Positions 43,333-52,904 of a stretch of 64,000 nucleotides of DNA are shown piece after piece. Each line of letters begins with the position of its first letter. The first letter of the stretch is position 1. Origin of the DNA: Isochrysis galbana (Eukaryota; Haptophyta; Isochrysidales; Isochrysidaceae); assembly GCA_018136815.1 (NCBI GenBank), contig CM030940.1:3156601-3220600 (forward strand), written 5' to 3'. The notes below the pieces were generated by a model. That model was not told where the DNA came from. It searched no databases and saw only the letters and a list, made by a program, of their open reading frames with translations. A program made the translations under genes and the position numbers.

Positions 43333-44294
43333 CTACGATTTCGGTGTATTTGTAGGACCCTGAGCTTGCAAGCCATACAACTTTCGAGAGTGAAGGATTG
43401 GGACTTCCCACCAACTGAAGGATAGACCCAACTCAGTCTTGAGATCCTTAGCTTCCACTATGGCCAAGGCTGTAGACTTCGTCTTAACCGAGCTTTCGGC
43501 TCCAGCGTGAACTGAGTACTTCGGCCATCGGAGGCCACCGGGTGCGTCGAGAGTTTTATTTTTGCCCCGCAAGAGGCAAAAGCAGCCAAAACTCTCATTG
43601 GGCTTCAAAATCAAGCTTGGTCTCCACTGAAGGTCGAAAAGAACCCATGCCAAAGAGCATTTCATCTCGTGGGAGCAAGTTCTAGGGAGCTCATCATGAG
43701 CCTCAAATCGTGTCCTCAGGTGTTTGCGGCAATTCGTACAGTAAGGGTGCACCATTAAGAAACCCCCCCATTAAGAAAACCTAGAAGCAAATTGGCCATC
43801 TAGCGATAAGAAATGGAGCTGAACTGAGAGGCCTCCACCTGAGGATAAGAAACTCAGCACAAGAAATCATTTCTATCTTCTATGCGCTGCGGGCCTCGCC
43901 GGCGGCCGGCGGGCCAAGCAAGTTGTCGTTGTCGCCGTGTAGCGGGCCGTCAGCCGATTGTTGTGGTCAATAGTGGCCATTCGTTGGTTCGTTGGCCGTG
44001 GGCCGTGGGCCGCGGGGGCACTTCGCACTTAAACTTGTGCGTCTTCCTTCTGCTCTCGGCTGCTTGATTATGTATACACAAAACATAGTAAATAGTAATA
44101 GTAAAAGTAAAGACCCCGCGGCTTCTAAGAAACTATCAAGGTGTGGGAGTCGGCTTAGGTAGAAAATGTAGAAGGCAAAAATCTCTGTTTTCTTAATGGT
44201 GCACCCTTACTGTAGGACAACGCCGTTTTTTGCCTGGAAGGCTTCCGCGAGTGGCAAATAACTCATTATGCTTCGAGAATGGTGTCTTGAGCCT
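43333..44294 (-). pseudogene. Minus-strand ORF split by a TA-flanked MITE
   Basis: The minus-strand frame 43333-43736 reads NCRKHLRTRFEAHDELPRTC, then SHEMKCSLAWVLFDLQW and LRGKNKTLDAPGG. Across the MITE (43739-44212) the same frame continues upstream from 44215 to 44294 as KHNELFATRGSLPGKKRRCP, ending at a stop. Removing the MITE with one TA copy gives an unbroken frame of about 160 residues. The Cys and His spacing (RRCPTNCRKH ... TCSH) suggests a small zinc-binding segment. Family not recognised. It may be part of a DNA-transposon gene. Confidence 0.5.
43737..44214. mobile_element. Tc1/mariner-type MITE (474 bp) with TA target duplication
   Basis: Perfect 24-bp terminal inverted repeats, CAGTAAGGGTGCACCATTAA plus GAAA at 43739-43762 and the inverse at 44189-44212, are flanked on both sides by TA. 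TA duplication with ends starting CAGT is typical of Tc1/mariner. The interior has no transposase and is AT-rich toward 44080-44120. A second ATTAAGAAAAC at 43769 duplicates part of the left repeat. Confidence 0.88.
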
Positions 44295-44429
44295 CTAGGA
44301 GGACTCAATGAGGGCAATGAGATGAACACAGAAACCAAATCCTAGCTCCCCATTCCTAGATTGAACCGTGTCTTCATAGTTCACAACGTCGTCCTACATT
44401 GTAGGACTCGTCCTATAAAGCTGGGTACC

Positions 44430-45209
44430 ATGGGTGAGGAGCCCTCTCACCTGCCCAATGTTGCGAGCTTGTTGCGTGCGAGCGCGAAGCTGGGCGTCGG
44501 GACTAAGACCAAGGAGTACTACGAGAGTCCATACCACACCTGGTTCAAAGGTGTGATCGCATCAGTTCCCGACGCTAGGAACCGCGGAGGTTGGACGATT
44601 CGATATGCTGGTGGTGATACACTGGTTGTGACTGATGAAGAGGAGATCCGTCGGGCCGTGGACGTCTCCACCCTGCCTGAATGGGCGGCCCTTGTCGCCA
44701 AAGTTAGGGGAGCCTTTAGTTACTTGCGAGATCGTCTTACTGATAGTTGCGCCTCGCCGTACCATTGCCAAGAGCAACACCGGCAAACGGGGTTGCTGCG
44801 CGCCTTCAATCCAGCCTTTGCCCATGGCAAGGTTGACGCACTTTGGGTTCATCAGCTCGCAGACATTCCTTCATTCAGTCATTTGCCTTCAATCACGCAG
44901 AGGCTCCTTGATGAGCTTCCCACGTACTTGAGCACATGCCGCGCGACTCGCATTGATCACTCCGAGGTGCTGACATTTACGAAGGAGGTGTTGTGTTGGT
45001 GGGCAAGGAACCACACCAAGTTCCCCGCGTGGGCAGAGGCGGCAAGGATCGCCTTTTGCATGACTCCAAACTCGGCTTCGTGTGAGCGCGTCTTTTCTTT
45101 ATTGGCCATTATGTTTGGTCCGAATCGTTCATCGTCACTCGCTGATCAGATACAGGCGTCATTACTGTTACGTTACAACAACAACAAAAGGGAGCAGGAG
45201 GCCATGTGA
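44430..45209 (+). pseudogene. Truncated hAT transposase with carboxy-terminal dimerization domain
   Basis: 259 residues from the ATG at 44430. The end carries the hAT dimerization block: LCWWARNHTKFPAWAEAARI, then PNSASCERVFSLLAIMFG and SLADQIQASLLLRYN (family pattern: WW-----FP-L--A---L--P-SS--ER-FS). The DDE catalytic core is too short to be complete, since typical hAT transposases have 500 to 700 residues. Residues 20-75 (YYESPYHTWFKGVIASV, WTIRYAGGDTLVVTDEEEI) resemble a Tudor- or chromo-like small barrel. The frame is intact, so it could encode a short protein, but it is unlikely to be active alone. Confidence 0.72.
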
Positions 45210-46603
45210 GTGTGTGTTATGTGTTATGTGTTATGTGTCCAAATTTACGAGTTATTTCGTTATTTCCGAAACTCTGCCTTACCCCTAATTGCTACAACTA
45301 CAAGAATGGCTACAAGTTTGGGCAAGAATTGCTACAAGAATGGCTACAAGTTTGGGCGGGCTGTTGCAAGAATCCCGCAAGTTTGGCCCGCAAGTTTGGG
45401 CGAGTTTTACTACAAGTATTGGCCTGGGCCTACATCTCCTCCTCCTCCGTCCCCGCCATAGGGACGGGTACAGATTTCGGAATTTTTTTTCAAAATTTGG
45501 GGCCCTTATGCCGCGCGCCATTTCGCGCGAAATTTCGCGAAATTTAGGTGGCAAAAGGGATCCACAAGGGGGCTATACCGGGGGGGCGGAAAAGGGGACC
45601 GGGGACGGGGGGGGGGGGGGGGAGAAGGAAGGGGGGGGCGCGCGGGAGCGCGCGCTCGGCATGGTCTCGCCCCGCCGCTCCCATGGCCGCATGGGTACCG
45701 AGGTGACCGAGGAGGAGGAGCAGGAGGAGGTCGAGCTCAAGGATGAGGTCGAGTTCGAGGACGAGGATGGGGGCGAGGACGACGACGACGGGGAGGTGGA
45801 ACATTCAACAACTGCATCGGCGCGGGCCTCGTCTAGGTCCAGGGCGTCAAGACTTAGGAGGATGTCAATCAAGTTCGTCGTCGGCGGCGGCAGCGTGTGT
45901 TTTCTCTGCTTGAGTGCGCATGTTTGATGTTTGGGGACGTGCAAATGAATTCCTTGTCAGATCAGCTTCAAGCCGCTTTGCTGCTGCGTGTCAACCGGGG
46001 AGGATTGGAATAAATGAAAATGATTCTGCAAAGCATTCTCATGATGATTATGGATAGCATTAGGCATGATGTGATGATGTGAAGATATAAAGGCCCTACA
46101 TGGTCTTGTTGGGCGTAGGTAGGCCTAGGCCTCTAGGGCGTGCCGATACAACATGACGGTATGGCGATGCTTGTGTGTTATAAGTTATAAGTTACATTAC
46201 TATGGTATAGCTATAGCTAGTAGCTAGCTTTAGTTATAGTAGTTGTTTAAACAAAATCTAGCGCAAAATTTGGGGGGGGAGGAGCAAAACAAGTCACAAA
46301 ATCAAGCACAAAATTTGGGGGAGTCGAGCGCGAAACTTGTACCCGTCCCTACCCCGCCACCACCTCCCTCTCCACCGCCACAGCCTCCGATCGGACTATG
46401 CGGCGACCTCTCGTTCCTCACAATGCGCAACATCGCCCTCGGTGGCGCGGTGGCGCGGTTGACCCCTCCACCTGGGCTCCGTTGCCGATGAGGCACGGTC
46501 CCTCAGCACTAGGATTAAACTAGGACAACAAGAGAAACTCTGACTCTGACACTTCCCTAGTCCCGCCCTCTCGCCTTCCCACGAACCGTCGGGCGCGGCG
46601 GCG
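45210..46603. other. Intergenic region with short tandem repeats and an acidic ORF
   Basis: About three copies of a unit like CTACAAGAATGGCTACAAGTTTGGG lie at 45296-45360. A frame from 45661 to 45927 encodes a Glu/Asp-rich stretch (EEEEQEEVELKDEVEFEDED) followed by Ser/Arg, probably low complexity. A G18-20 run lies near 45608-45622. No conserved gene is recognised. Confidence 0.4.
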
Positions 46604-49006
46604 ATGTCGGTGCGTCTGCCTCGTCCGCCCGCGGGGGTGGGCGCGTGCATGGGGGCGCCCGAGGACAGGCTGCGCTACCTATGGGTGCTCGGGGCTGATG
46701 GCTCGCTCCGCCTCCTCTCGCCTCCGCGGCTAGCCGCGCGTGGCGGCTCACTCACTGAACCGGCAGCAGCCGTCGGCGAGCCACTCGCAGCCTCCGCTTG
46801 CGCAGCCAGCTGCTCTCGCGAGGGGAGCGTGCTGGTGGCGGCGGGGCGGGAGCACGTGTCGGTCTATACGGTTGAGGCCCGCCTCAGCGCTTCACTCCTC
46901 TGGCGTGTCCCCTTCAACGCCGTGCCGCGCGCGGTGGCAGTGTGCGAGCTTGGCGGAACAGGGGTAGCCACTTCAGTGGTCGTCGCTGTCGGCTCGAGCA
47001 TGGGGCTGCTGCTGCTGAGCGAGAGTGACGCATGTGCGGAGCCCAAGGTTTCATACGCATGTGGTGCAGTCCGCGCGCTTGGCGCCGGGGATGCAACCGA
47101 TGGGCGGGGCGGCGGCAGCGCGGTCGGGACAGCTGGCTGCGTTGGCTCGCGACCTATTGTCAAACAGCTCCTCCTTCGTGGCCTGCCTGTGTGCACAGTG
47201 GCCATGGATGCGGCGTCAGGACTGCTCGTGACGGCGACGCTTGATGGCGCGGTCTTCTGCGCACAGATCGCCGGGCGTGGGGCACCGTCGGCTGGCGGGA
47301 ACTACGGCAGCTTGCTGCGCCCGATGTGGCTTGCACGCTTGCCGCCACAAGTGGAGCGACCATGTACCCTCGCCTTCACAGCTGGATATACAGGGGATGA
47401 AGTTGGTCCTTGCGCCCCAGAGCGGGTAGCGGTCGGCGGCTGGCTAGGCCACGTGGCCATACTCGACTGTACGACGTCCGCGTCTCCGCCATCCGCCACC
47501 CACCCGCTGCAGCCAAGCGATGTGCACGGGCCGCTCGGTACTGAGATCACCGCGTACACACTGCAGAACTGGCGCTTGATGGCAGTGCATGAGCCAGCGA
47601 GCAGCATCGACAGAGTCTGCTTCCCACCACCTGACCCAGCGCCCGCACTCGTCGCGGCGTGCCGCGCGCCGCATGCACGCGCCCTGCTATTAGCATCTCC
47701 GGGGGTGAGGGCGTCTGAAGCTGCACCCTCCAAAAGCCACCGCCTTGCGTTTCGCGGTCTACCTGGTATGAATGGCTCGCCGCCGCCGCGGCTCCCAGCC
47801 CGGGTGGGCCAGGCACATGCCAACGAGGTGCGTGGGCTGTGCATCGCGCCGCTGGCGTTGGCACAAGGAAGGGCCGAGGATGTTGAAGCCGACGGCGAGG
47901 GCTCGGCGAAGCGCGCATCCGCTGAGGTGTGGGAGGTAGCTTGCTGGCTAGAATGCGACGGAGGGCTGCATTGTGCCACATTGTGGCCGTGGCTGTCACC
48001 GCGCGGTCGGCACCGTCCTGGGGAGGACGGCACGAGCGCGGCCCGGCTCTTACCGAGAGCTTACTCGCCCAAAGAACTGCTCGAGGCAGGCTGGCTACGG
48101 GTCGGTGGCGCCAATCACAAGGACGGGCTGCAGCTGTGCTTTGACATGAGAGCGGTGGCGGTACCTAGGGACAGCGCTGCCGTTCTCCGTCAGTGGCTGG
48201 AGAGCGGGCAAACGGATGGCAGCGGGAGCGAGGACGCAGACGACCTCCAGGACGCCCCGCTCATCGTGCTCGGCGACAAGAGTGTGGCGCTCTTGTCAGC
48301 CGGCGTTGCCCAGCTGGGCGACCTCCCAACGCTCGAGGCGAGGGGGCTCGACGAGAGCGTGCTACGAGAGCCAGACGCGCCGCCTGTGTGGGAGTCGTGG
48401 ATTACATCATCTCTTCCAGCGGCCGCGGCTATCATTGGCCGTCAGCTCCTCCTCTTGCGCGGCAACACACTCCACTGCCTTGCTGCCGCAGCCACGCCAT
48501 TCCGTCCACAGACCGCCGCGCATCGAGCGGCGAGCGTGCACAAGCTCGAGCTGCCCATCACAGCGCATGAGTGCACGCTCGCGCACCGCCTGCACGCAGC
48601 CCTCGTGCCCGATGCCGGGAACAGCAGCCGATTCGCCCTATTGCTCAGCAGCTCGCTGCCAGCCGGCCCACGCGCTAGGATGCCCGAGTATACTCTCGTG
48701 CGAGGCGAGGTGGCCGACGGCGGTGGCTTGAGCTGCTTCGAGCCTTTGCGCCTTCGCGCGCCATGGATTGCCAACAGTAGCGCGCCTCGGCTTGTCGGCG
48801 CTGCAGGCGACGCGCTCCTCTTTGAGCACCGCACGGAGGCGCCGACGCGCTGGACCGCGTGCGATTCTGCCTCAGGCGCCTTCCATGTCATCGACGGCCC
48901 GCCGCCAGGCTTGTTCGGGCTAGACGCCGTAAGGGCGGCATGCGCCCCCGTACTGCGACATGCAACGCTCGGACAGGCTTCCGTAGATGGCGCGGTCGGT
49001 GCATGA
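46604..49006 (+). CDS. Conserved-looking large protein of unknown function, 800 residues
   Basis: A single open frame of 800 codons with host-like GC-rich codon use. No catalytic motif is recognised. The first 280 residues contain short hydrophobic beta-strand-like segments separated by Gly/Ser turns (YLWVLGADGSLRLL, VLVAAGREHVSVYTVEA, LLVTATLDGAVFCAQI, VAVGGWLGHVAILD). These look like blades of a beta-propeller, each ending in a hydrophobic triplet. The middle and carboxy-terminal parts also have such segments (LIVLGDKSVALLSAGV, IIGRQLLLLRGNTLHCL). A WD40-like or nucleoporin-like scaffold is possible but unproven. The stop at 49006 may be early, because another frame stays open to about 49187, so a small last exon or frameshift cannot be excluded. 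The start is the ATG after GGCGGCG. Confidence 0.7.
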   Translation: MSVRLPRPPAGVGACMGAPEDRLRYLWVLGADGSLRLLSPPRLAARGGSLTEPAAAVGEPLAASACAASCSREGSVLVAAGREHVSVYTVEARLSASLLWRVPFNAVPRAVAVCELGGTGVATSVVVAVGSSMGLLLLSESDACAEPKVSYACGAVRALGAGDATDGRGGGSAVGTAGCVGSRPIVKQLLLRGLPVCTVAMDAASGLLVTATLDGAVFCAQIAGRGAPSAGGNYGSLLRPMWLARLPPQVERPCTLAFTAGYTGDEVGPCAPERVAVGGWLGHVAILDCTTSASPPSATHPLQPSDVHGPLGTEITAYTLQNWRLMAVHEPASSIDRVCFPPPDPAPALVAACRAPHARALLLASPGVRASEAAPSKSHRLAFRGLPGMNGSPPPRLPARVGQAHANEVRGLCIAPLALAQGRAEDVEADGEGSAKRASAEVWEVACWLECDGGLHCATLWPWLSPRGRHRPGEDGTSAARLLPRAYSPKELLEAGWLRVGGANHKDGLQLCFDMRAVAVPRDSAAVLRQWLESGQTDGSGSEDADDLQDAPLIVLGDKSVALLSAGVAQLGDLPTLEARGLDESVLREPDAPPVWESWITSSLPAAAAIIGRQLLLLRGNTLHCLAAAATPFRPQTAAHRAASVHKLELPITAHECTLAHRLHAALVPDAGNSSRFALLLSSSLPAGPRARMPEYTLVRGEVADGGGLSCFEPLRLRAPWIANSSAPRLVGAAGDALLFEHRTEAPTRWTACDSASGAFHVIDGPPPGLFGLDAVRAACAPVLRHATLGQASVDGAVGA

Positions 49007-49402
49007 GCGTCTGCTGGTGGTGAGGATGAAGAGGCGCACGATGAGCAGCGTGGTTGGCCTTTGTGATGCGGGGCCCCTGCAGCACCTCATTTATGGCGAG
49101 AGGCTGGAGGGCGGGCCACAGCCTCGCTACCTGCTCGGACCAAAGGCTCGATCTCTTCTGGTGGTGGCTTGCTGCCAATTTGTATGAGCGATCGACCTAT
49201 TCTTTTGCGCCGTGCTACATTTTGTACTGCCCCGCTATGGGCAAGATGCGCTACGGGCTCGGCCGCTCCGGAACGGGGGAGAAGTGGATGTTTGGGCTGC
49301 AGGCTGTTGGCCTCGCCAAGATCATGCATAGTAGCCCGGTCACTCACTAGGGGGGTGCGGAGGGCACCATCGGTAATGGGCAAACGAGGGCCTAAGTAAA
49401 AA
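49007..49402. other. Downstream region of the 800-residue gene
   Basis: A frame 48987-49187 (SVHERLLVVRMKRRTMSSVV) might be a missed carboxy-terminal exon. Otherwise nothing is recognised. Confidence 0.3.
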
Positions 49403-49530
49403 GAAACTTTCAAAATATTCTCGCCCCACTCGTGGCTTAGTAACGTGCTATGCTACCACGCCTTTACTCCCCTCCTATCCCTCAACAACTTGCCTTGCGG
49501 CGCCTCCCCTCGTGCACTAACTACTAAGGG
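49403..49530 (-). mobile_element. LINE 3' UTR fragment
   Basis: The minus strand reads CTTAGTAGTTAGTGCACGAG, GCCGCAAGGC, then GGCGAGAATATTTTGAAAGT. It is the LINE 3' UTR tail with a slightly diverged end. Confidence 0.7.
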
Positions 49531-51534
49531 GTCCGGGTCACTAATCTTATGATTGGTCGCCATGGAGGGGGGCCTCGCGCCCCCCCCCACTCTCTCGACT
49601 CTCCTCATGGGGGGCGAGAACCATGCACCCCCCTGCGCTGCCTCTTAGCATGCGGGGGGGACTCACTCAGACTGCCCAGACTCTCCCAGAGGCCGCTGGG
49701 CACAGATCGCACGCGCTTGCCTGCGTTGGCCAGCTTGTCGCTCTGACCACCCTCTCCTCCCCCCTCCCCCTGGGCCTGGGCCCCCCGCCTGATTAGGAGC
49801 CCCCAGCCAGCTTCAGTCGACCGGCATGGGCGCGAGAGCCAGCGAAGGAGAGGCAGGAGGGGCCAGGGCCATGCCCCAGCCTCACCTGCCCCTTGAGCTG
49901 TGCTCTCAGGCCCCCTGCAGGCCTCCTGGGGACCTGAAGAGGGGCCCGCAGGCGCGCGCCATGGCCAGAGCCGCAGGGAAGAAAGGAGGAAGAGGGAAGA
50001 GAGAGGGGAGGGGGGAGTGGCAGCTCTCCCCTCCGGCGTTATCATGTCTTCTCGCCCTATTTAGGTGCTGGTTGCTTCCTCGTTCCCGTTCCTCGTCTTT
50101 GATCTTGATCCCACGGTCCGTGGAGGTGAAGTTCATTATGAGCAGCGGAAGGCGGAAGGGGCATTGAGAAGGGGTGAGGGCGTCATCTGTGACATGCGGT
50201 GTGGGAGCGAGAGAGTGCGATATGAAGAAGAAGAAAGGATTTCCTGGGTGAGTTGCCGCCAGCGTTTTCTTCCATAAACACCCTTACCTCCATACTCTCA
50301 CCGACGAGAGTTTCGTTGTAGTGTCGAAAAGTCGCAAGTCGCAAGGCACCGCCATAAGAACGACCATAAGATTCATCGTAACAGCACCGTAAGATTGAGG
50401 TATGAACAGAGACAGAGTACGAGGTGACTGCCAGCGAAATGGGACCGTCAGACAGTCGCGACTGTCAAAAGAACGCAGAGGGTGTATCGAGCAGAGAGAC
50501 GAGGGTCGTTTTCCCCCAATAGCTATTGGCGCCCGTCGTTTCCCCCCCAATAGCTATCAGGGGACGCCTTTCGCCCCCGATAGCCGATAGCTATTGGGGG
50601 CCGACCTTAAAACGCGATAGCTCCCCGGGGGACGTAAAATCTCCCGATAGCTCTCGGGGGATTTTCTCGGTCCCCCGATAGCTCTCGGTGGGGCTGTTGG
50701 CGATCGGGAGAAAATTCCCCCCCGATAGCTCCTGGGGGCCCCCGAGAGCTCCTGGGGGGCGTTGGCTCCTGGGGGGTAACATATACATATACACCTTGGC
50801 TGTGCTAACAGCGAGGGATCGCACCTACATTTTAAACACATCACACATGTGACGAATTGGGAAGACCCATGCCTGGGGTCTGAGGGCAATGAGGAGGGAG
50901 GCAAGCCGGCGGCAGGCGCGGCGGATGAGACGACTTCGGAGACGCTGATGGGCTGATGCCTGTTCAGCCCGTCAGCAGAGGAAGGCGGGCAGGCGGGCTT
51001 GATTGATCGAGGGCGATGACGGCGGTGAAAGCGACATCGAGCGAGCGGCGATAGGCGAGGGCGAGCGAGAGGAGGACTGGGATGGCAGGGGCTGGTGAGG
51101 ATAGGAGGGATTGTAGGGTACTCTATGAGTGTTAGACGAGAGCGAGAACGACGGATGACGACTGACGACAGGACGACGGACACACGGACACCCAGGAAAA
51201 CACTCCGACTCTCGTCCCACGACTTTCTCAGTAAATACTACGACTAGTAGTACATTCAAAGGTAACCCGCGAGGCGAGTTTTCGGCCGATGCGCGGCTCA
51301 TCCAGAGCGTTGAATTTTCCTTTCGGGGCGCCAAAAATTATGTAAAACTTGGTGGCCGTTTTCTCGGTAGCGCGCGCGACTGTCGGCGGGGGAGGTAAGA
51401 AAAGAGAAAGGAGAAAAGCTTATGATGATCTGTTGGTGGAAGGCGAGGCCACGCGTGCCTCGCGTCGCCCCGTCGCCTTGGCGCCCGCCCCCTCGCTCTG
51501 CTCTCCCTTTCTCGCTGCCTCTATACGGCACTCG
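49531..51534. other. Intergenic region with dispersed and palindromic repeats
   Basis: Includes the GC-rich dispersed repeat at 49830-50000 (matching 8440-8650) and the palindromic cluster listed separately at 50510-50780. Remaining frames are not recognisable. Confidence 0.45.
50510..50780. repeat. Cluster of palindromic GATAGCTATC-type units
   Basis: Ten or so units of the form CCC(C/G)(A/G)ATAGCTATTGGGGG, CCCGATAGCTCTCGGGGGA or CCCGAGAGCTCCTGGGGGG occur in 270 bp. Each is an imperfect palindrome around AGCT. In one minus-strand frame they read as repeated SYR or ELSG peptides. Confidence 0.8.
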
Positions 51535-52236
51535 ATGGTTCGTGCGATGGCGCTCGCGGCGCTCTTGCTCGTGGCGGGCGCGTCGGCGCTCTTCCGCTCG
51601 CCATCACCTCTCATGCAGCAAGGTGGCGCTGATCGCTGGACGCCGGGCGATGCAGGCACCTTCCGCCGAGCGCTGCCCAAGCGGCGGGGCAAGGCAAAGC
51701 GAACAGAGCGCAAGGTACCGGCGGCGGGGCGGGGCTTCGGGAAAGACATAGGTGGCCTCAAATACACGCGCCAGCCCGCGCCCGACGCGCCTTGCGGCTG
51801 CGGCTCGGGACAGAGCTACGGTAGGTGCTGCGCCGAGCTCCATGCGGCGGGCGCAGCAGATGACGCGCTCGGCCTGTTGAGAGCGCGGTACACAGCGTAC
51901 CGGTACCGCCAGCCGGCTTTCCTTATTGCTACCACCGCTCATGACAGCCCCGAATGGCGCGCCGATGAGGCGAAGTGGACACGCGAGCTGCTCGAACAGT
52001 GCGATCGCTTCGTCTTCGAACGGTTGCGTGTGTTGCGCGAGCCTGAGTTGGTTGGCGAGACGGCCACCGCGACGTTTGCCGTCTCGCTCGTTGAGAAGGG
52101 GTCGATCCGTATGTTCCGTGCCGTCGAGACTTCTGAGTATGTGCTCGAGGACGGGCATTGGCTCTACCGTGACGGCGAGGTTCGGTATGAGGTTGACGAA
52201 GAAGATGAGGGCGGTGCCGCGGTCCCCCCGGCGTGA
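51535..52236 (+). CDS. SEC-C / YchJ-like (UPF0225) protein with plastid-type presequence
   Basis: Single exon, 233 residues. Residues 1-20 (MALAALLLVAGASALFRSP) form a signal peptide ending ASA-LF, close to the ASA-FAP cleavage motif of complex-plastid targeting sequences. A basic linker follows. The SEC-C motif CGCGSGQSYGRCC (about residues 88-100) fits CxCxSG--Y--CC and should bind zinc. The rest (LRARYTAYRYRQPAFLIATT, LRVLREPELVGETATATFAV, YVLEDGHWLYRDGEV) matches the NTF2-like domain of YchJ proteins, where R-RY-A---------L--T and F-E-S-F----G-W-Y blocks occur. The function of YchJ is not established. Zinc-dependent protein or redox chemistry has been suggested. Two ATGs (51535, 51547) both give a usable signal peptide. 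Confidence 0.87.
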   Translation: MVRAMALAALLLVAGASALFRSPSPLMQQGGADRWTPGDAGTFRRALPKRRGKAKRTERKVPAAGRGFGKDIGGLKYTRQPAPDAPCGCGSGQSYGRCCAELHAAGAADDALGLLRARYTAYRYRQPAFLIATTAHDSPEWRADEAKWTRELLEQCDRFVFERLRVLREPELVGETATATFAVSLVEKGSIRMFRAVETSEYVLEDGHWLYRDGEVRYEVDEEDEGGAAVPPA

Positions 52237-52904
52237 GGAAGGGAGGATGGCCGAGGCGGACGACATAGGGATGCCGGGCAGTGTGGATTAGTGTCCCGCC
52301 CGTCCTAGGCAGCGCCTCGAGCGGGGCCGCACGCCCCATTCCCGGTGCGGAAGTTCTCTCCGCCGCACTCGTCTTGAGCGGCCGCCGTGTACCTCTCTCC
52401 TCTTTGTCCAATCATACAAGGTGCGTCTTTATTGCCGGGATAATAGTGCTTGATGGCTCGTTCTTGAGCGGCGCGCACGTGCACAGCTGCACCACCTTAG
52501 TTTGCGTCTGGCGTCTGCCTCGTGAAGCTGTCGTCAGTGAGTGAACATGTGGACCTGTGTGAATGTTGTGTATGTATGCATGGAGCATGGTGTGGCTGCT
52601 GTGGTCTATTGTCCGTGGCGCTGGACTTTTTGCTTTTTGCGGCGAAGCTATTTGGCCTAGAGAAGCGCAAACGTGGTAGACACCTTTTGAGCAACTATCA
52701 GTAAACTGATGGGGTCATGGAGCGCGCGCCGCCTCCCTTCCCCGCTGCCGCTGCCCTCGCTGCGCTGGACGAAGTTTTGATGGACACGCTGCTGTCGCCG
52801 AAGCACCTGCACCTATCCGCCTTGGGTGAAAAGCGGGCGGCTTTGTTCAGCGTTTCCAAGGTGTTGGTTATTCTCGGGCATTCGCCCAGATGTGTCGAAA
52901 AAAA
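52237..52904. other. Intergenic region
   Basis: No gene is supported. A frame from the ATG at 52717 (MERAPPPFPAAAALAALDEV, then LMDTLLSP) resembles a minus-strand frame at 56457 (MDDLLMDTPLSRPKRPRLDD), hinting at fragments of one repeated ORF. Confidence 0.4.

Noticed and set aside
50510..50780. CRISPR-like array
   Set aside because: Units are palindromic and irregularly spaced without uniform unique spacers, and the DNA is eukaryotic.
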